From Neisseria chenwenguii (GTDB taxonomy: Bacteria > Pseudomonadota > Gammaproteobacteria > Burkholderiales > Neisseriaceae): DNA of 64,000 nucleotides. The notes below the pieces were generated by a model. That model was not told where the DNA came from, did no database searches, and worked only from the letters and a program-made list of their open reading frames with translations. Every line of letters starts with the position of its first letter. Within the stretch, counting starts at the first letter, position 1. Positions 7,126-15,997 of the stretch are shown one piece after another. Made by a program: the position numbers and the translations under genes. The DNA is taken from NCBI RefSeq assembly GCF_002216145.1, contig NZ_CP022278.1, positions 1,612,001-1,676,000 of the forward strand, in the 5' to 3' direction.

Positions 7126-8448
7126 CTAATCCAACTGTGCAACGGATACGGGCAAGTCGCGTACGGCTGCCAATGTGGCGTCCGACTCTTTCTGCCGGTT
7201 GCGGAATGCAGCCATGTTGGTCGGGGTCAGCTTCGGAGTCGGCAGGGCGACGGTGGCTGGGTTGACGGGTTGGTCGCCGATGCGGGCTTCGTAGTGCAGG
7301 TGCGGGCCGGTGGAGCGGCCGGATGAGCCGACGTAACCGATGATGTCGCCGGCGCGAACGCTGCCGTTGGCATCGGAAAATGCGCTCATGTGGCCGTAAA
7401 GCGTTTCAACGCCGTTGGCGTGTGTCAGCATCACGGTGTGGCCGTAGCCGCCTTTCCAGCCTTTAAAGGTAATTTTTCCGTCGGCCGGAGCACGAATCGG
7501 CGTGCCCATCGGGGCGGCGTAGTCGATACCGGTGTGCATACGGACGGTGTGCAATACTGGGTGGACGCGGTAGCCGAACGGCGAGGAAATGCGGGTGTAG
7601 ATAACAGGCTGGGTGTTGAAGCCTTCTTTGTGTTGCAGCGATTTGCCGTTTTCGTCGTAATAGCTGCCGTTTTCCTCGTCGCCTTTGCCCTGGCTGTAAT
7701 AATACGCGCGGTAGGCTTTGCCGCCTTTGACGACTTCAGCGGCGAGAATGTCGCCGGCTGTCATCGGCTGGCCACGGAAATACATGCTGTTATACAGCAG
7801 ACGGATGGAGTCGCCTTCTTTGAGTTCCTGCATATCGAAAGAATCGGCAAAGATTTCTTTCAACTGGATATAGACATCCGACGGGATTTCGGCGCGAAGC
7901 ATATCGCCGATGGCGGAGCTGCGGATTTGCACGGCGCGCAGCGTCGGCATGGTTTTCATGTCGATTTCGGAGGTGGAAGCCTGCCATTTGCCGTCCACTT
8001 TTTCCAGTGCGACCAAATTGCGTTCCAGCTCTTCGTCGGCAAAAAACTGCACATCGGTTACCGCGCCGGAGGCGTCCACACGGACATTAACCGACTGGTT
8101 TGGACGCAGATTGGTCATGTCGCGGTCGGCATTGTTTTTTGCCATGATGGCTTTGATGTCGGCATCGGCCACGCCCATGCGTTTCAAAACGTCGGCCAGC
8201 GAGTCGCCTTCCTGAACGACTTCCTGTGTCCAGTAGCTCGACTGGAATTTGTTGGCTTCCACAAACACCGCGGGCAGCTCTTCCGAAACGCGTTCTACTT
8301 TGAAATCATAGCGTTTGGGCATCGGATCGGTAACGGCATAAGCGGTCATCACGCCGGATACGGGCAACAGCATGCCCAAGAGCGACCAGCGCACGGGCTT
8401 GTTTTTCCAAAAACGGCTGAGAAATGAGAATTTGGCTTGTTTTGACAC
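7126..8448 (-). CDS. M23 family murein endopeptidase
   Basis: This is a zinc peptidase that cleaves peptidoglycan cross-links in the periplasm. The 440-residue protein has a single N-terminal hydrophobic segment (about residues 22-40), an OapA/LysM-like region (about 75-125), a middle domain and a C-terminal LytM/M23 domain. The metal ligands are visible as HTGID (His305, Asp309) and HLH (His383, His385). Architecture and size match Csd3-like enzymes and the meningococcal NMB0315 / gonococcal Mpg DD-endopeptidase, of which this is probably the counterpart. It is monocistronic, with its own terminator. Confidence 0.9.
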   Translation of the reverse strand: MSKQAKFSFLSRFWKNKPVRWSLLGMLLPVSGVMTAYAVTDPMPKRYDFKVERVSEELPAVFVEANKFQSSYWTQEVVQEGDSLADVLKRMGVADADIKAIMAKNNADRDMTNLRPNQSVNVRVDASGAVTDVQFFADEELERNLVALEKVDGKWQASTSEIDMKTMPTLRAVQIRSSAIGDMLRAEIPSDVYIQLKEIFADSFDMQELKEGDSIRLLYNSMYFRGQPMTAGDILAAEVVKGGKAYRAYYYSQGKGDEENGSYYDENGKSLQHKEGFNTQPVIYTRISSPFGYRVHPVLHTVRMHTGIDYAAPMGTPIRAPADGKITFKGWKGGYGHTVMLTHANGVETLYGHMSAFSDANGSVRAGDIIGYVGSSGRSTGPHLHYEARIGDQPVNPATVALPTPKLTPTNMAAFRNRQKESDATLAAVRDLPVSVAQLD

Positions 8449-8638
8449 TCTTCATCCTTTTATTCATGGTTTGTTTGCCGAATCGTCTGTTTTTAATCGG
8501 TATCGACGGCATTTTTTGTTGCGCTGTCAAACCGTTTCAGACGGCCTGAAAAGTGCGGCGGTGGAAAACCGCCCTGACAGCATCCGATATTATCGGGGCT
8601 GACTGTTTGATCTACACCATTGTTTTCTGAACTTTACC

Positions 8639-8658
8639 TTGTGGATATTATACCACAA
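8639..8658. promoter_or_regulatory. Palindrome with embedded -10-like box
   Basis: TTGTGG-ATATTATA-CCACAA has perfect 6-bp arms. On the minus strand the centre reads TATAAT, a possible -10 for the M23 gene. It lies between divergent genes (8448 and 8754) and could be an operator. No known regulator consensus is clearly matched. Confidence 0.35.
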
Positions 8659-8753
8659 TCCGCATGTGGGCCGTCTGAAAAAGCCTTGCGGTATCTGCTT
8701 GGAGGGTGGGGTGCGGTCGCGTAAAATGCGCGTTTTAACCGCCGTTTGCCGCC

Positions 8754-9731
8754 ATGAATCTGACGTTTGCCGTTCCCTCGCTCAACCGTTGCAGCGATGA
8801 AACAGTTCCGCCGCTCGACCTTCCTGCATTTAACCGTTTGCTGCGTTACGGCAGATTGCGTAAGCAGGCATCAAGGCCGTCTGAATTTTACAGCCGTTAT
8901 CTTTGGCGCGGCAGTCTGGCGGCGCAGGCCAAAGCCGCGCTGAACCTGCCGTCGGCTCAACCCGTCGCGTTTGCCGCGCCCGTTTCGCAGGAAATGGGGC
9001 TGCATCAGGCCAACATTATCGGCGGCAGCTATATCGGCATCCGCGCCGAAGAAGCGGCGGAACTTTGCCGCGGGCTAAACGAATTTTACCGCGTCGACGG
9101 CTGGCAGTTTTACCCGCTGCGCCCTGATTTCTGGCTGCTTTCCATGCCGTCTGAACCCGATTGGGACGCTGCGCCCGTGTTGGACATCTGCGGGCAGGGC
9201 ATCGACACTTTTCAGACGGCCTCAGCCGACGGGTTCGACTGGCTGGGCAGGCAGACCGAAATCCAAATGTGGCTGCACAACCACCCGCTCAACCAAACCC
9301 GCACGGATAACGGCGCCGCCCCCATCAACGGCCTGTGGCTGTGGAATCGGGATTGGCAGGGCAGTCAGCCCGAAGCGCGTTTGGCGGCAGACAGCGGCTG
9401 GGCGCAGTTTTACCAAGGCGCAAAAACCGCGCTGCCCGACAACCTTGCCGCATGGCTGGAAGATGCGGCCGGACTGAAGTTTTCAGACGGCCTGATTTTT
9501 CTCGATGATTTGGTCGTGAGCGGGCAAACCGGCGATGTGTGGGCTTATCACGATATTCTGCAAAACTGGGAAACGCGCTGGTTTGCCCCTGCACAGCAGG
9601 CATTGGCGCGAGGCCGTCTGAAAAAACTGACCATTGCCACTGACGGCGAAAACGGCGGCGAACTGGCGGTTACGTCGAAATCACGGCTGGCGTTTTGGCG
9701 CAAAGAGAAGCCGTTTGCGGGGATTTGGTAA
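8754..9731 (+). CDS. Conserved protein of unknown function (COG4255-like)
   Basis: This is a 325-residue soluble protein with no signal peptide or membrane segment. It has the conserved stretches RLLRYGRLRKQ, EMGLHQANIIGGSYIGI, EIQMWLHNHPLN, INGLWLWNRDW and FLDDLV. Proteins of this type are sometimes labelled phosphoglycerate mutase or phosphatase-like in databases. The metal-binding Asp/His set of that family is not evident, so I do not transfer the function. Several DUS lie inside the coding sequence and are read as RPSE, MPSE, FQTA, FSDGL or GRLK, which suggests recombination through uptake. Confidence 0.75.
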   Translation: MNLTFAVPSLNRCSDETVPPLDLPAFNRLLRYGRLRKQASRPSEFYSRYLWRGSLAAQAKAALNLPSAQPVAFAAPVSQEMGLHQANIIGGSYIGIRAEEAAELCRGLNEFYRVDGWQFYPLRPDFWLLSMPSEPDWDAAPVLDICGQGIDTFQTASADGFDWLGRQTEIQMWLHNHPLNQTRTDNGAAPINGLWLWNRDWQGSQPEARLAADSGWAQFYQGAKTALPDNLAAWLEDAAGLKFSDGLIFLDDLVVSGQTGDVWAYHDILQNWETRWFAPAQQALARGRLKKLTIATDGENGGELAVTSKSRLAFWRKEKPFAGIW

Positions 9732-9800
9732 TGCGCGGAAACCTTGCGTTGTGAAGTTCTGTATTTTGAGGCCGTCTGAAACTTCATGCTCAAGCTGTTG

Positions 9801-9907
9801 TATAGTGAATTAAAATAAGAAAGATACAAGGCGGCAAGCCGAAGACAGTGCAGGTAGTACGGCAAGGCGCAGCCAATGCTGTAGATTTCTTTTTTTGATT
9901 CACTATA
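9801..9907. repeat. Correia element (CREE), 107 bp
   Basis: The element is bounded by TATAGTGAAT and ATTCACTATA inverted termini with the internal Correia core ACAAGGCGGCAAG...GTAGTACGGCAAGGCGCAGCC. It is intergenic between the convergent genes ending at 9731 and 9971. Correia termini can carry -10 boxes and bind IHF. Confidence 0.9.
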
Positions 9908-9918
9908 CAAATTTAAAA

Positions 9919-9948
9919 CAGGCCGTCTGATACTTTCAGACGGCCTGT
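9919..9948 (-). terminator. DUS hairpin after OmpA-type lipoprotein gene
   Basis: ACAGGCCGTCTGATA and its inverse TTTCAGACGGCCTGT form a tight stem just beyond the minus-strand gene's stop, next to the Correia element. Confidence 0.75.
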
Positions 9949-9970
9949 TTCTTTACGCAATTAACGCTGC

Positions 9971-10651
9971 TTACATTTGCTGTTGCGCGGCTTTAACGGC
10001 GTTCTGATCGGGGTTGATCAGGATTTCGACGCGGCGGTTTTGGGCGCGGCCTTCAGCGGTGTTGTTGGAGGCAACGGGTTGGCGCGAGCCGTAACCGGCG
10101 GTGGTCAGGCGGCCGGCGCTGACGCCGCGGGATTGCAGGTAGGAAGCAACGGCTTGGGCGCGGTTGCGCGAAAGCGGGTTGTTGATGGCGTCGGAGCCGG
10201 TGCTGTCGGTGTGGCCGTTGATGGTCAGGGTGGTGTCGGGATATTGAACCAGCGTTTCGGAAGCGGCGTTCAGAGCGCTTTGGGCGTTGCTGCTCAAGGC
10301 GGCACTGCCGGTGGCGAAGGTGACGTTTTCAGGCATCACGAGTTTGATTTGGTTGCCTTGGCGTTCGACGGCCACGTTGGTGTTGGCGAGGCTTTGGCGC
10401 AGTTTTTTCTCTTGGTAGTCCATGTAGCCGCCGATGCCTGCGCCGAGCGCGCCGCAAGCCAATGCGGAGTTGCGCGCGCCTTTGCCGCCGTGGGTCAGGG
10501 CGCCGACGATGCCGCAGGCTGCGGCGCCGCCCAATCCGTACATGGCGGTTTTGCTGGCTTTTTGCTGGCCGGTGTAGGCGTCGGTTACGCAGCCTGCCAA
10601 TGCGAGGGGAGCTGCCAAAACGGCGAGGGTCAGGGGTTTCAGGAGTTTCAT
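9971..10651 (-). CDS. OmpA-family lipoprotein with glycine zipper
   Basis: This is a 226-residue envelope protein. The signal peptide ends LALAGC, with Cys21 lipidated. Next comes a Gly/Ala-rich glycine-zipper segment (about 37-80), and then a C-terminal OmpA peptidoglycan-binding domain. That domain includes TINGHTDSTGSDAINNPLS with Asp and the later NRRVEI Arg that contact diaminopimelate. The architecture is that of YiaD-like proteins, which tether the outer membrane to murein. A near-palindrome GTTAGTTAT/GATAACCAAC at 10722-10740 upstream could be an operator. Confidence 0.88.
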   Translation of the reverse strand: MKLLKPLTLAVLAAPLALAGCVTDAYTGQQKASKTAMYGLGGAAACGIVGALTHGGKGARNSALACGALGAGIGGYMDYQEKKLRQSLANTNVAVERQGNQIKLVMPENVTFATGSAALSSNAQSALNAASETLVQYPDTTLTINGHTDSTGSDAINNPLSRNRAQAVASYLQSRGVSAGRLTTAGYGSRQPVASNNTAEGRAQNRRVEILINPDQNAVKAAQQQM

Positions 10652-10817
10652 GTTTTTTCCTTTCGGGTGTGGATGATGTAATGGCCGTCTGAAGAACGCT
10701 TGTGCCTCAGAAGGCTGAAACGTTAGTTATGATAACCAACCTGATTGCTGCTTTAGAATTTGCTTAACCTGATATTACAACTGTTAGCGGATGTTAATCA
10801 TTATGTGGCGTCGGGGC

Positions 10818-11708
10818 TTACGGGCGCAGGGATTTTTCACGGCCGTTTTTGGTTTGCTGATGGTTTTTATACCATCTGACCAACATGAATTTAATCCGCA
10901 GTTTGACATCGTAGCCCACGGATCCTGCGCCGAGTATGAAGAGAATGGCGGCAACGGGCAGGGCGAAATGGTGGCCGATGGTTTGATACCCCCATGCGCC
11001 GATGAACCCTCCTCCGAGAAAGGCGCTCATCAACCCGGTTAACAGGCGTATTTTGGGGCGGTTGACGTTGACGTGTGGTAAGCAGGGGTGTTGTTTCTTT
11101 TTGTAATACAACAGCTTGGAAAGCTCGATTCCCAAATCGGTGGCGGAACCGGTCATATGGGTGGAGCGGATGGCGCCGCCTGAGAGCAGGGTAATGACGG
11201 TGTTGTGCATGCCCATGATGAAACACAGTAAAAACAAGGCCAACGACGGCATCACCATGCCGTCGAGTCCGACGTTCCAATGCAGCGCGGTGGTGCCGAA
11301 CAGGCCGAAAACCAGTAAATAAACCGCTTCCAGCCACATGGAAAAGCCGAAGCTGCCGCGAAAGCGTTTCTGCTGCGTCCAAAAGACAATCCAGCTCGAA
11401 TGCGCCGCGCCGCCGATAAAGCAGAGGATGCTGATAAAGGCAACGGCTGCAATGCCCCATTCGCCCAGATAAATCATGTCGGAAAGCAGCGACATCGAAC
11501 CGGTAACGTGCGAAGTGTAGCGGGCAAAGGCAAAAAAGCCGCCGGCATTAATCGCTCCGGCCAGAAAGGCCATGATGTAGCCTAAAAAACGGAAACGCGC
11601 GTCCGATACCTGCTGCTCGCGCAGGTAGGGGCGGTCGGCCTGCCAAAACGGCGGCGCGTGGCGGCGTTTGCGCCGTTTGGGCGCATGATGGCGGATGTCG
11701 TTTTCCAT
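10818..11708 (-). CDS. DUF1275 (YoaK) family membrane protein
   Basis: This 296-residue inner-membrane protein has about six hydrophobic segments. The DUF1275 signatures are FLAGAINAGGFFAFARYTSHVTGS, FIMGMHNTVITLLSGGAIRSTHMTGSATDLG and the late helix LPVAAILFILGAG. The family's function is unknown; a transporter-like role has been suggested. I start at ATG 11708 (MENDIRHHAPKRRKR, a basic N-tail). A Correia element begins 2 bp upstream, and no Shine-Dalgarno is visible. A start inside the element (11774) would add 22 residues encoded by the repeat. Confidence 0.82.
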   Translation of the reverse strand: MENDIRHHAPKRRKRRHAPPFWQADRPYLREQQVSDARFRFLGYIMAFLAGAINAGGFFAFARYTSHVTGSMSLLSDMIYLGEWGIAAVAFISILCFIGGAAHSSWIVFWTQQKRFRGSFGFSMWLEAVYLLVFGLFGTTALHWNVGLDGMVMPSLALFLLCFIMGMHNTVITLLSGGAIRSTHMTGSATDLGIELSKLLYYKKKQHPCLPHVNVNRPKIRLLTGLMSAFLGGGFIGAWGYQTIGHHFALPVAAILFILGAGSVGYDVKLRIKFMLVRWYKNHQQTKNGREKSLRP

Positions 11709-11709
11709 A

Positions 11710-11816
11710 TATAGTGAAATAAAATAAGAAAGATACAAGGCGGCAAGGCGCAGACAGTACGGGTAGTACGACAAGCTGCAGCCAACGAAGTAGATTTTTT
11801 ATCTTAATTCACTATA
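11710..11816. repeat. Correia element (CREE) abutting a start codon
   Basis: This 107-bp copy has TATAGTGAAA and AATTCACTATA termini and the same core as the copies at 1-73 and 9801-9907. Its left end is 2 bp from the DUF1275 start codon, so any promoter and leader for that gene lie within or beyond the element. Confidence 0.9.
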
Positions 11817-11993
11817 TTTTTCGTTTTTCAGACGGCCTGTTGCCATATGGGAATTTTATCAATGATTCAGAATGTAGGGGGATGTCGGCAGCTTAGGCCG
11901 TCTGAAAAATGTAGTGGAAATTTCTTGTTGCGAAATAAGGATGACAGGCGTAGATTTTAGTTGTTGAGAACAGTTTTCGACAAAGGAGGGACT

Positions 11994-12380
11994 ATGGAAG
12001 TTGTCCGGATTTTATTATTGGCTGCTTCGGCTGCCGCGCTTGCCGCCTGCGCGCTGACACCCGAACAGAAAGCCGCGCGCGAGGCGGCGCAGCGGCGTTA
12101 TGAGCAGAATCTTCAGGTATCGCTGGCGGCGCAGTGCGACAGGGAAACTGCGGATTTGATGCGGCGGCAGTTCGATATGATGGAGCAGGGCGTTCAGGCG
12201 CCGAAAGCGTTTCGTTTGCGCTATGTGGATAAAACCGCCGATCCGATGTTCCAATCCTGCTATAAATTGGCTTGGCAGAACTATATCTCGCAGCAGCGTT
12301 TGCAGGAAATGCGCAACCGCTATGATTATTGGGACGATTTTTACGGCTATCCGTTCCGCCGCCATCCGTTTTGGTGGTAG
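11994..12380 (+). CDS. Small lipoprotein, function unknown
   Basis: This is a 128-residue predicted lipoprotein. The signal ends LAAC with Cys19 lipidated. It is followed by an Ala/Gln/Arg-rich helical stretch and a Tyr/Trp/Arg-rich C-terminus ending FRRHPFWW. The start at 11994 is fixed by a perfect AAGGAGG at 11983-11989; an ATG-like codon 33 bp upstream lacks one. I recognise no enzymatic family. A DUS hairpin 31 bp downstream terminates it. Confidence 0.75.
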   Translation: MEVVRILLLAASAAALAACALTPEQKAAREAAQRRYEQNLQVSLAAQCDRETADLMRRQFDMMEQGVQAPKAFRLRYVDKTADPMFQSCYKLAWQNYISQQRLQEMRNRYDYWDDFYGYPFRRHPFWW

Positions 12381-12410
12381 TTTGGCCGGGGTGTTTGGGA
12401 AAATGACAGA

Positions 12411-12455
12411 GGCTGTCTGAAAAGTTGCATTGTGGGAACGGCTTTTCAGACGGCC
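12411..12455 (+). terminator. DUS hairpin
   Basis: GGCTGTCTGAAAAG (one change from the DUS core) is inversely repeated as GCTTTTCAGACGGCC, followed by TTTTCC. Confidence 0.7.
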
Positions 12456-12495
12456 TTTTCCCGCTTTGGCGTGGTAAAAACGGAAACTGGCAAAC

Positions 12496-12531
12496 AAAAA
12501 ACGCGCCTCCCAAAAAAAGAAGCGCGTTTTT
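12496..12531 (-). terminator. Terminator of rplU-rpmA
   Basis: ACGCGC and GCGCGT arms flanked by A and T runs (AAAAAACGCGC ... GCGCGTTTTT) form an intrinsic terminator downstream of rpmA. Confidence 0.8.
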
Positions 12532-12542
12532 CCTGATGCCGC

Positions 12543-12812
12543 TTATTCTTCGCCGGTGTAAGGGCGGATGCTAACGGTTTTGCGGTTCAATGCACCTTTG
12601 GTTTTGAACTCGACGTAGCCGTCCACTTTGGCAAACAGGGTGTGGTCTTTGCCCATGCCTACGTTGTCGCCGGCGTGGAATTTGGTGCCGCGTTGGCGGA
12701 CGATGATGGAACCGGCGGGAATCAGCTCGTTGCCGTAGGCTTTCACGCCCAGTCGTTTGGCTTCTGAATCGCGGCCGTTGCGGGTGCTGCCGCCTGCTTT
12801 TTTACTTGCCAT
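12543..12812 (-). CDS. rpmA: 50S ribosomal protein L27
   Basis: L27 has an N-terminal tail that reaches the peptidyl transferase centre. The 89-residue product begins [20 protein letters not shown] and contains [15 protein letters not shown], full length for proteobacteria with no cleavable leader. It lies 27 bp downstream of rplU in the standard rplU-rpmA operon. Confidence 0.98.
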   Translation of the reverse strand: MASKKAGGSTRNGRDSEAKRLGVKAYGNELIPAGSIIVRQRGTKFHAGDNVGMGKDHTLFAKVDGYVEFKTKGALNRKTVSIRPYTGEE

Positions 12813-12839
12813 TTGTAATACTCCTAAACTAGCTTGAAA

Positions 12840-13148
12840 TTAGGCGATTGCCACGATTTCGATTTGGGTGAAATTCTGACGGTGGCCTTGGCGTTTTTGG
12901 TAGTGTTTGCGGCGGCGCATTTTGAAAATGCGGATTTTTTCGCCACGACCGTGTGCCACTACTTTAGCCGTTACTTTTGCGCCTTCGATAAAAGGTGCGC
13001 CTACTTTTACAGATTCGCCGTCAGCAATCATCAAAACTTCGGTCAGTTCGATTTGGCTGTCGAGTTCGGCTGGTATCTGTTCTACTTTCAATTTTTCGCC
13101 AACGGTAACTTTGTATTGTTTACCGCCGGTTTTTACGACCGCGTACAT
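12840..13148 (-). CDS. rplU: 50S ribosomal protein L21
   Basis: L21 binds 23S rRNA in the large subunit. The start at 13148 gives 102 residues beginning [14 protein letters not shown], the family start. Longer upstream reading would add an unrelated leader. The C-terminal half has the [24 protein letters not shown] signature. It is divergent from ispB and has a consensus promoter at 13207-13235. Confidence 0.98.
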   Translation of the reverse strand: MYAVVKTGGKQYKVTVGEKLKVEQIPAELDSQIELTEVLMIADGESVKVGAPFIEGAKVTAKVVAHGRGEKIRIFKMRRRKHYQKRQGHRQNFTQIEIVAIA

Positions 13149-13206
13149 ACTCAACTCCATGAGAATTATGGTTAAATCAATCTGCACGCCATGTGCAGAA
13201 CGCGGA

Positions 13207-13235
13207 ATTTTATCGGTATCGGGCTGTTTTGTCAA
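13207..13235 (-). promoter_or_regulatory. rplU-rpmA promoter
   Basis: On the minus strand TTGACA (13235-13230) and TAAAAT (13212-13207) are spaced exactly 17 bp apart. The arrangement is nearly identical to the rplM promoter. Confidence 0.85.
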
Positions 13236-13393
13236 AGATATTTCGGGTGCTTGGCAGTCTGCGGTATGATGCCGTCTGAAAAGGGCAGCGGAAAGATGTT
13301 TTGTCGGCACGTTGCTGCTATAATCGCGTGCCGTAACATTCTTATCCTGCCGACAAACCCTGCGCGTTTGCGTTTCCCGTTAAAGTTTCTGTC

Positions 13394-14368
13394 ATGCTCG
13401 AAAATCTGCCTTATTTCCAACGCCATTTGCCCGATGATTTGGCCAAAGTCAATGTGGTCGTCAACCAGGCCGTGCAGTCTGATGTGGCGCTGATTTCCCA
13501 AATCGGTACCTACATTATCGGCGCAGGCGGCAAGCGTTTGCGCCCGATTATCACGATTTTGGCGGGCAAGGCGGTCGGTTATGATGATGAAAAACTGTAT
13601 TCGTTGGCGGCGATGGTGGAATTTATCCATACTTCGACGCTGTTGCACGACGATGTGGTCGATGAGAGCGAATTGCGGCGTGGACGAAAAACGGCCAATA
13701 ATCTGTTTGGCAACGCGGCGGCGGTGTTGGTGGGCGACTTCTTATATACGCGCGCGTTCCAACTGATGGTCGGTTCGGGCAGCATGAAGATTTTGGAAGT
13801 GATGGCGGATGCGACCAACATCATTGCCGAGGGTGAGGTGATGCAGCTGATGAACATCGGCAACACCGACATTACCGAAGCCGAATATGTTCGGGTGATT
13901 CAATACAAAACCGCCAAGCTGTTTGAAGCCGCCGCGCAGGTCGGCGCGATTTTGGGCGGTGCCACGCCCGAGCAGGAACAGGCGCTGAAGGATTACGGGA
14001 TGTACGTCGGCACGGCGTTCCAAATCATTGACGATGTGTTGGATTATTCGGGCGAAACGGAAGAAATCGGCAAAAACGTCGGCGACGATTTGGCCGAGGG
14101 CAAGCCGACGCTGCCGCTGATTTATCTGATGCGAAACGGCTCGGAACAGGCGGCAAACGATGTGCGCACGGCTTTGGAAAATGCCGACCGCAGTTATTTT
14201 GAGAAAATCCACGACCATGTCGTCAATTCCGATGCGCTGGCGTATTCCGTCGGTGAGGCGCGCAAGGCGGTGGAACAGGCGGTGGCTTGCCTGAACGCGC
14301 TGCCGCAGAACGAAATCACCGAAGCCATGCGCCAACTGGCGGAGGAATCGCTGGCGCGGGTAAGCTGA
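13394..14368 (+). CDS. ispB: Octaprenyl diphosphate synthase
   Basis: IspB condenses isopentenyl diphosphate units onto farnesyl diphosphate to make the C40 ubiquinone side chain. The 324-residue protein has both Asp-rich motifs, HDDVVDE (Asp86, Asp87, Asp90) and IIDDVLDY (Asp213, Asp214, Asp217). It also has the GGKRLRP diphosphate-binding segment at about residues 46-51. The divergent ispB / rplU-rpmA arrangement is widespread in proteobacteria. A TATAAT at 13319-13324 is a plausible -10. Octaprenyl length is inferred from family and genus. Confidence 0.95.
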   Translation: MLENLPYFQRHLPDDLAKVNVVVNQAVQSDVALISQIGTYIIGAGGKRLRPIITILAGKAVGYDDEKLYSLAAMVEFIHTSTLLHDDVVDESELRRGRKTANNLFGNAAAVLVGDFLYTRAFQLMVGSGSMKILEVMADATNIIAEGEVMQLMNIGNTDITEAEYVRVIQYKTAKLFEAAAQVGAILGGATPEQEQALKDYGMYVGTAFQIIDDVLDYSGETEEIGKNVGDDLAEGKPTLPLIYLMRNGSEQAANDVRTALENADRSYFEKIHDHVVNSDALAYSVGEARKAVEQAVACLNALPQNEITEAMRQLAEESLARVS

Positions 14369-14383
14369 TAAAGTTTTGGGAAC

Positions 14384-14458
14384 CTCGCCGTAGTTCAACG
14401 GATAGAACGTATGCCTCCTAAGCGTAAAATACAGGTTCGATTCCTGTCGGCGGGGCCA
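14384..14458 (+). tRNA. tRNA-Arg (anticodon CCT)
   Basis: A full cloverleaf can be folded. The acceptor CTCGCCG pairs with CGGCGGG, the D-arm is GTTC/GAAC, and the anticodon stem TATGC/GCGTA carries loop CTCCTAA. The T-arm is ACAGG-TTCGATT-CCTGT, followed by discriminator G and an encoded CCA at 14456-14458. Anticodon CCT reads AGG. Confidence 0.95.
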
Positions 14459-14468
14459 GATTCGAGAA

Positions 14469-14500
14469 AAGGCCGTCTGAAAAATTCAGACAGCCTTTTT
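14469..14500 (+). terminator. DUS hairpin after tRNA-Arg
   Basis: AAGGCCGTCTGAAAAATT is followed by its slightly degenerate inverse TTCAGACAGCCTTTTT. Confidence 0.75.
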
Positions 14501-14609
14501 CCTTATGATCTGCCGTTTCAAACACTTAGAATAAACCCTAAAGCCAACACAGCAGGACTTCCAGACAGATTGTCAACAAAATTTCCTCTGCCGCCTTGAA
14601 ACCGAAGCC

Positions 14610-14782
14610 GTTTTGGCTTAGAATGCATTGCTTCTACGGCGCAGCCCGAGATGGCGGCTGAGGCCGAAAAAAGCACGTTACGCAGGTTTGAAATCTGCGG
14701 GGCGTGTTTTTTTTTAACCTGATACTTTAAGCAGATACCTTACAGGCCGTCTGAAAAGCAACCCCAGTTTTCAGACGGCCTC
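14610..14782 (+). promoter_or_regulatory. carA leader with attenuator-like hairpin
   Basis: The 314 bp between the DUS terminator and carA contain no ORF. A TAGAAT (14620-14625) could be a -10. The leader then has GCACG..CGCAG / CTGCG..CGTG arms (14672-14706) followed by nine T residues, an intrinsic terminator before the gene. A second, DUS-based hairpin spans 14743-14782. Two terminators between promoter and start codon suggest transcription attenuation, presumably by pyrimidine or arginine status. No leader peptide with telling codons was found. Confidence 0.5.
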
Positions 14783-14814
14783 TTCAAAAAAATCACGCAG
14801 ACAGGAATTCCCCC

Positions 14815-15948
14815 ATGACTACTCCGGCACTTTTGGTTCTCGCAGACGGCAGCGTATTTCACGGCGTATCCGTCGGTTTTGACGGTTCGACTTCCGGCGA
14901 GGTAGTGTTCAACACCTCGATGACCGGCTATCAGGAAATCCTCACCGACCCGTCTTACTGCAAACAAATCGTTACCCTGACCTACCCCTACATCGGCAAC
15001 ACCGGCACCAACGGCGAAGACACCGAAAGCCGCGCCGTCTATGCCGCCGGCCTGATTATCCGCGACCTGCCCCTGCTGCACAGCAACTTCCGCAGCAGTG
15101 AAAGCCTGCAGGAATATCTTGTTCGCAACCAAACCGTTGCCATCGCCGACATCGACACCCGCCGTCTCACCCGTATCCTGCGCGACAAAGGCGCACAGGC
15201 CGGTGCCATTCTCACCGGCGCCGACGCCACCGCCGAAAAAGCCCGCGAACTCATCGCCCAATTCGGCAGCATGGTCGGCAAAGACCTCGCCAAAGAAGTA
15301 ACCGTATCCGAAGCCTACCAATGGACCGAAGGCGAATGGCAGCTCGGCAAAGGCTTCGGCAGGCCGTCTGAAATGCCCTACCACGTCGTCGCCTACGACT
15401 TCGGCGTCAAAACCAATATCCTGCGTATGCTTGCCGAACGCGGTTGCCGCCTGACCGTCGTGCCCGCGCAAACCCCCGCCGCCGACGTGCTCGCCATGAA
15501 CCCCGACGGCGTATTCCTGTCCAACGGCCCCGGCGACCCCGAACCCTGCGGCTACGCCATCACCGCCATTCGGGAAATCCTTGCCACCCGCAAACCCGTA
15601 TTCGGCATCTGCCTCGGCCACCAACTGCTCGGCCTCGCCAGCGGCGCCAAAACCAGCAAAATGCCCTTCGGCCACCACGGCGCCAACCACCCCGTGCAGG
15701 ATTTGGACAGCGGCCGCGTGATGATTACCAGCCAAAACCACGGCTTCCAAGTCGACGAAAACACCCTGCCCGACAACGTGCGCGTTACCCACCGTTCCCT
15801 GTTCGACGGCACCGTGCAAGGCATCGAACTCACCGACCGCGCCGCCTTCAGTTTCCAAGGTCACCCCGAAGCCAGCCCCGGCCCGCACGACGTCGCCTAC
15901 CTGTTCGACAAATTCATCGACAGCATGAAAGCGGCCAAAGCAGCATAA
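14815..15948 (+). CDS. carA: Carbamoyl-phosphate synthase small subunit
   Basis: CarA hydrolyses glutamine and passes ammonia to CarB to make carbamoyl phosphate for pyrimidines and arginine. The 377-residue protein has the N-terminal CarA domain ([22 protein letters not shown]). The class I glutamine amidotransferase follows, with nucleophile Cys266 in GICLGHQ and the His/Glu pair in [14 protein letters not shown] is read as RPSE in the linker between the domains (15361-15372). In Neisseria, carA and carB are known to be separated by a large variable intergenic region, as here. Confidence 0.97.
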   Translation: MTTPALLVLADGSVFHGVSVGFDGSTSGEVVFNTSMTGYQEILTDPSYCKQIVTLTYPYIGNTGTNGEDTESRAVYAAGLIIRDLPLLHSNFRSSESLQEYLVRNQTVAIADIDTRRLTRILRDKGAQAGAILTGADATAEKARELIAQFGSMVGKDLAKEVTVSEAYQWTEGEWQLGKGFGRPSEMPYHVVAYDFGVKTNILRMLAERGCRLTVVPAQTPAADVLAMNPDGVFLSNGPGDPEPCGYAITAIREILATRKPVFGICLGHQLLGLASGAKTSKMPFGHHGANHPVQDLDSGRVMITSQNHGFQVDENTLPDNVRVTHRSLFDGTVQGIELTDRAAFSFQGHPEASPGPHDVAYLFDKFIDSMKAAKAA

Positions 15949-15997
15949 AACTTTCAGACGGCCTGCCACACAATAAGGCCGTCTGAAAAACCGTTCT

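Noticed and set aside
9548-9910. Minus-strand ORF running out of the Correia element into the 8754-9731 gene
   Set aside because: The Correia element supplies an accidental start; the rest is antisense to a conserved gene.
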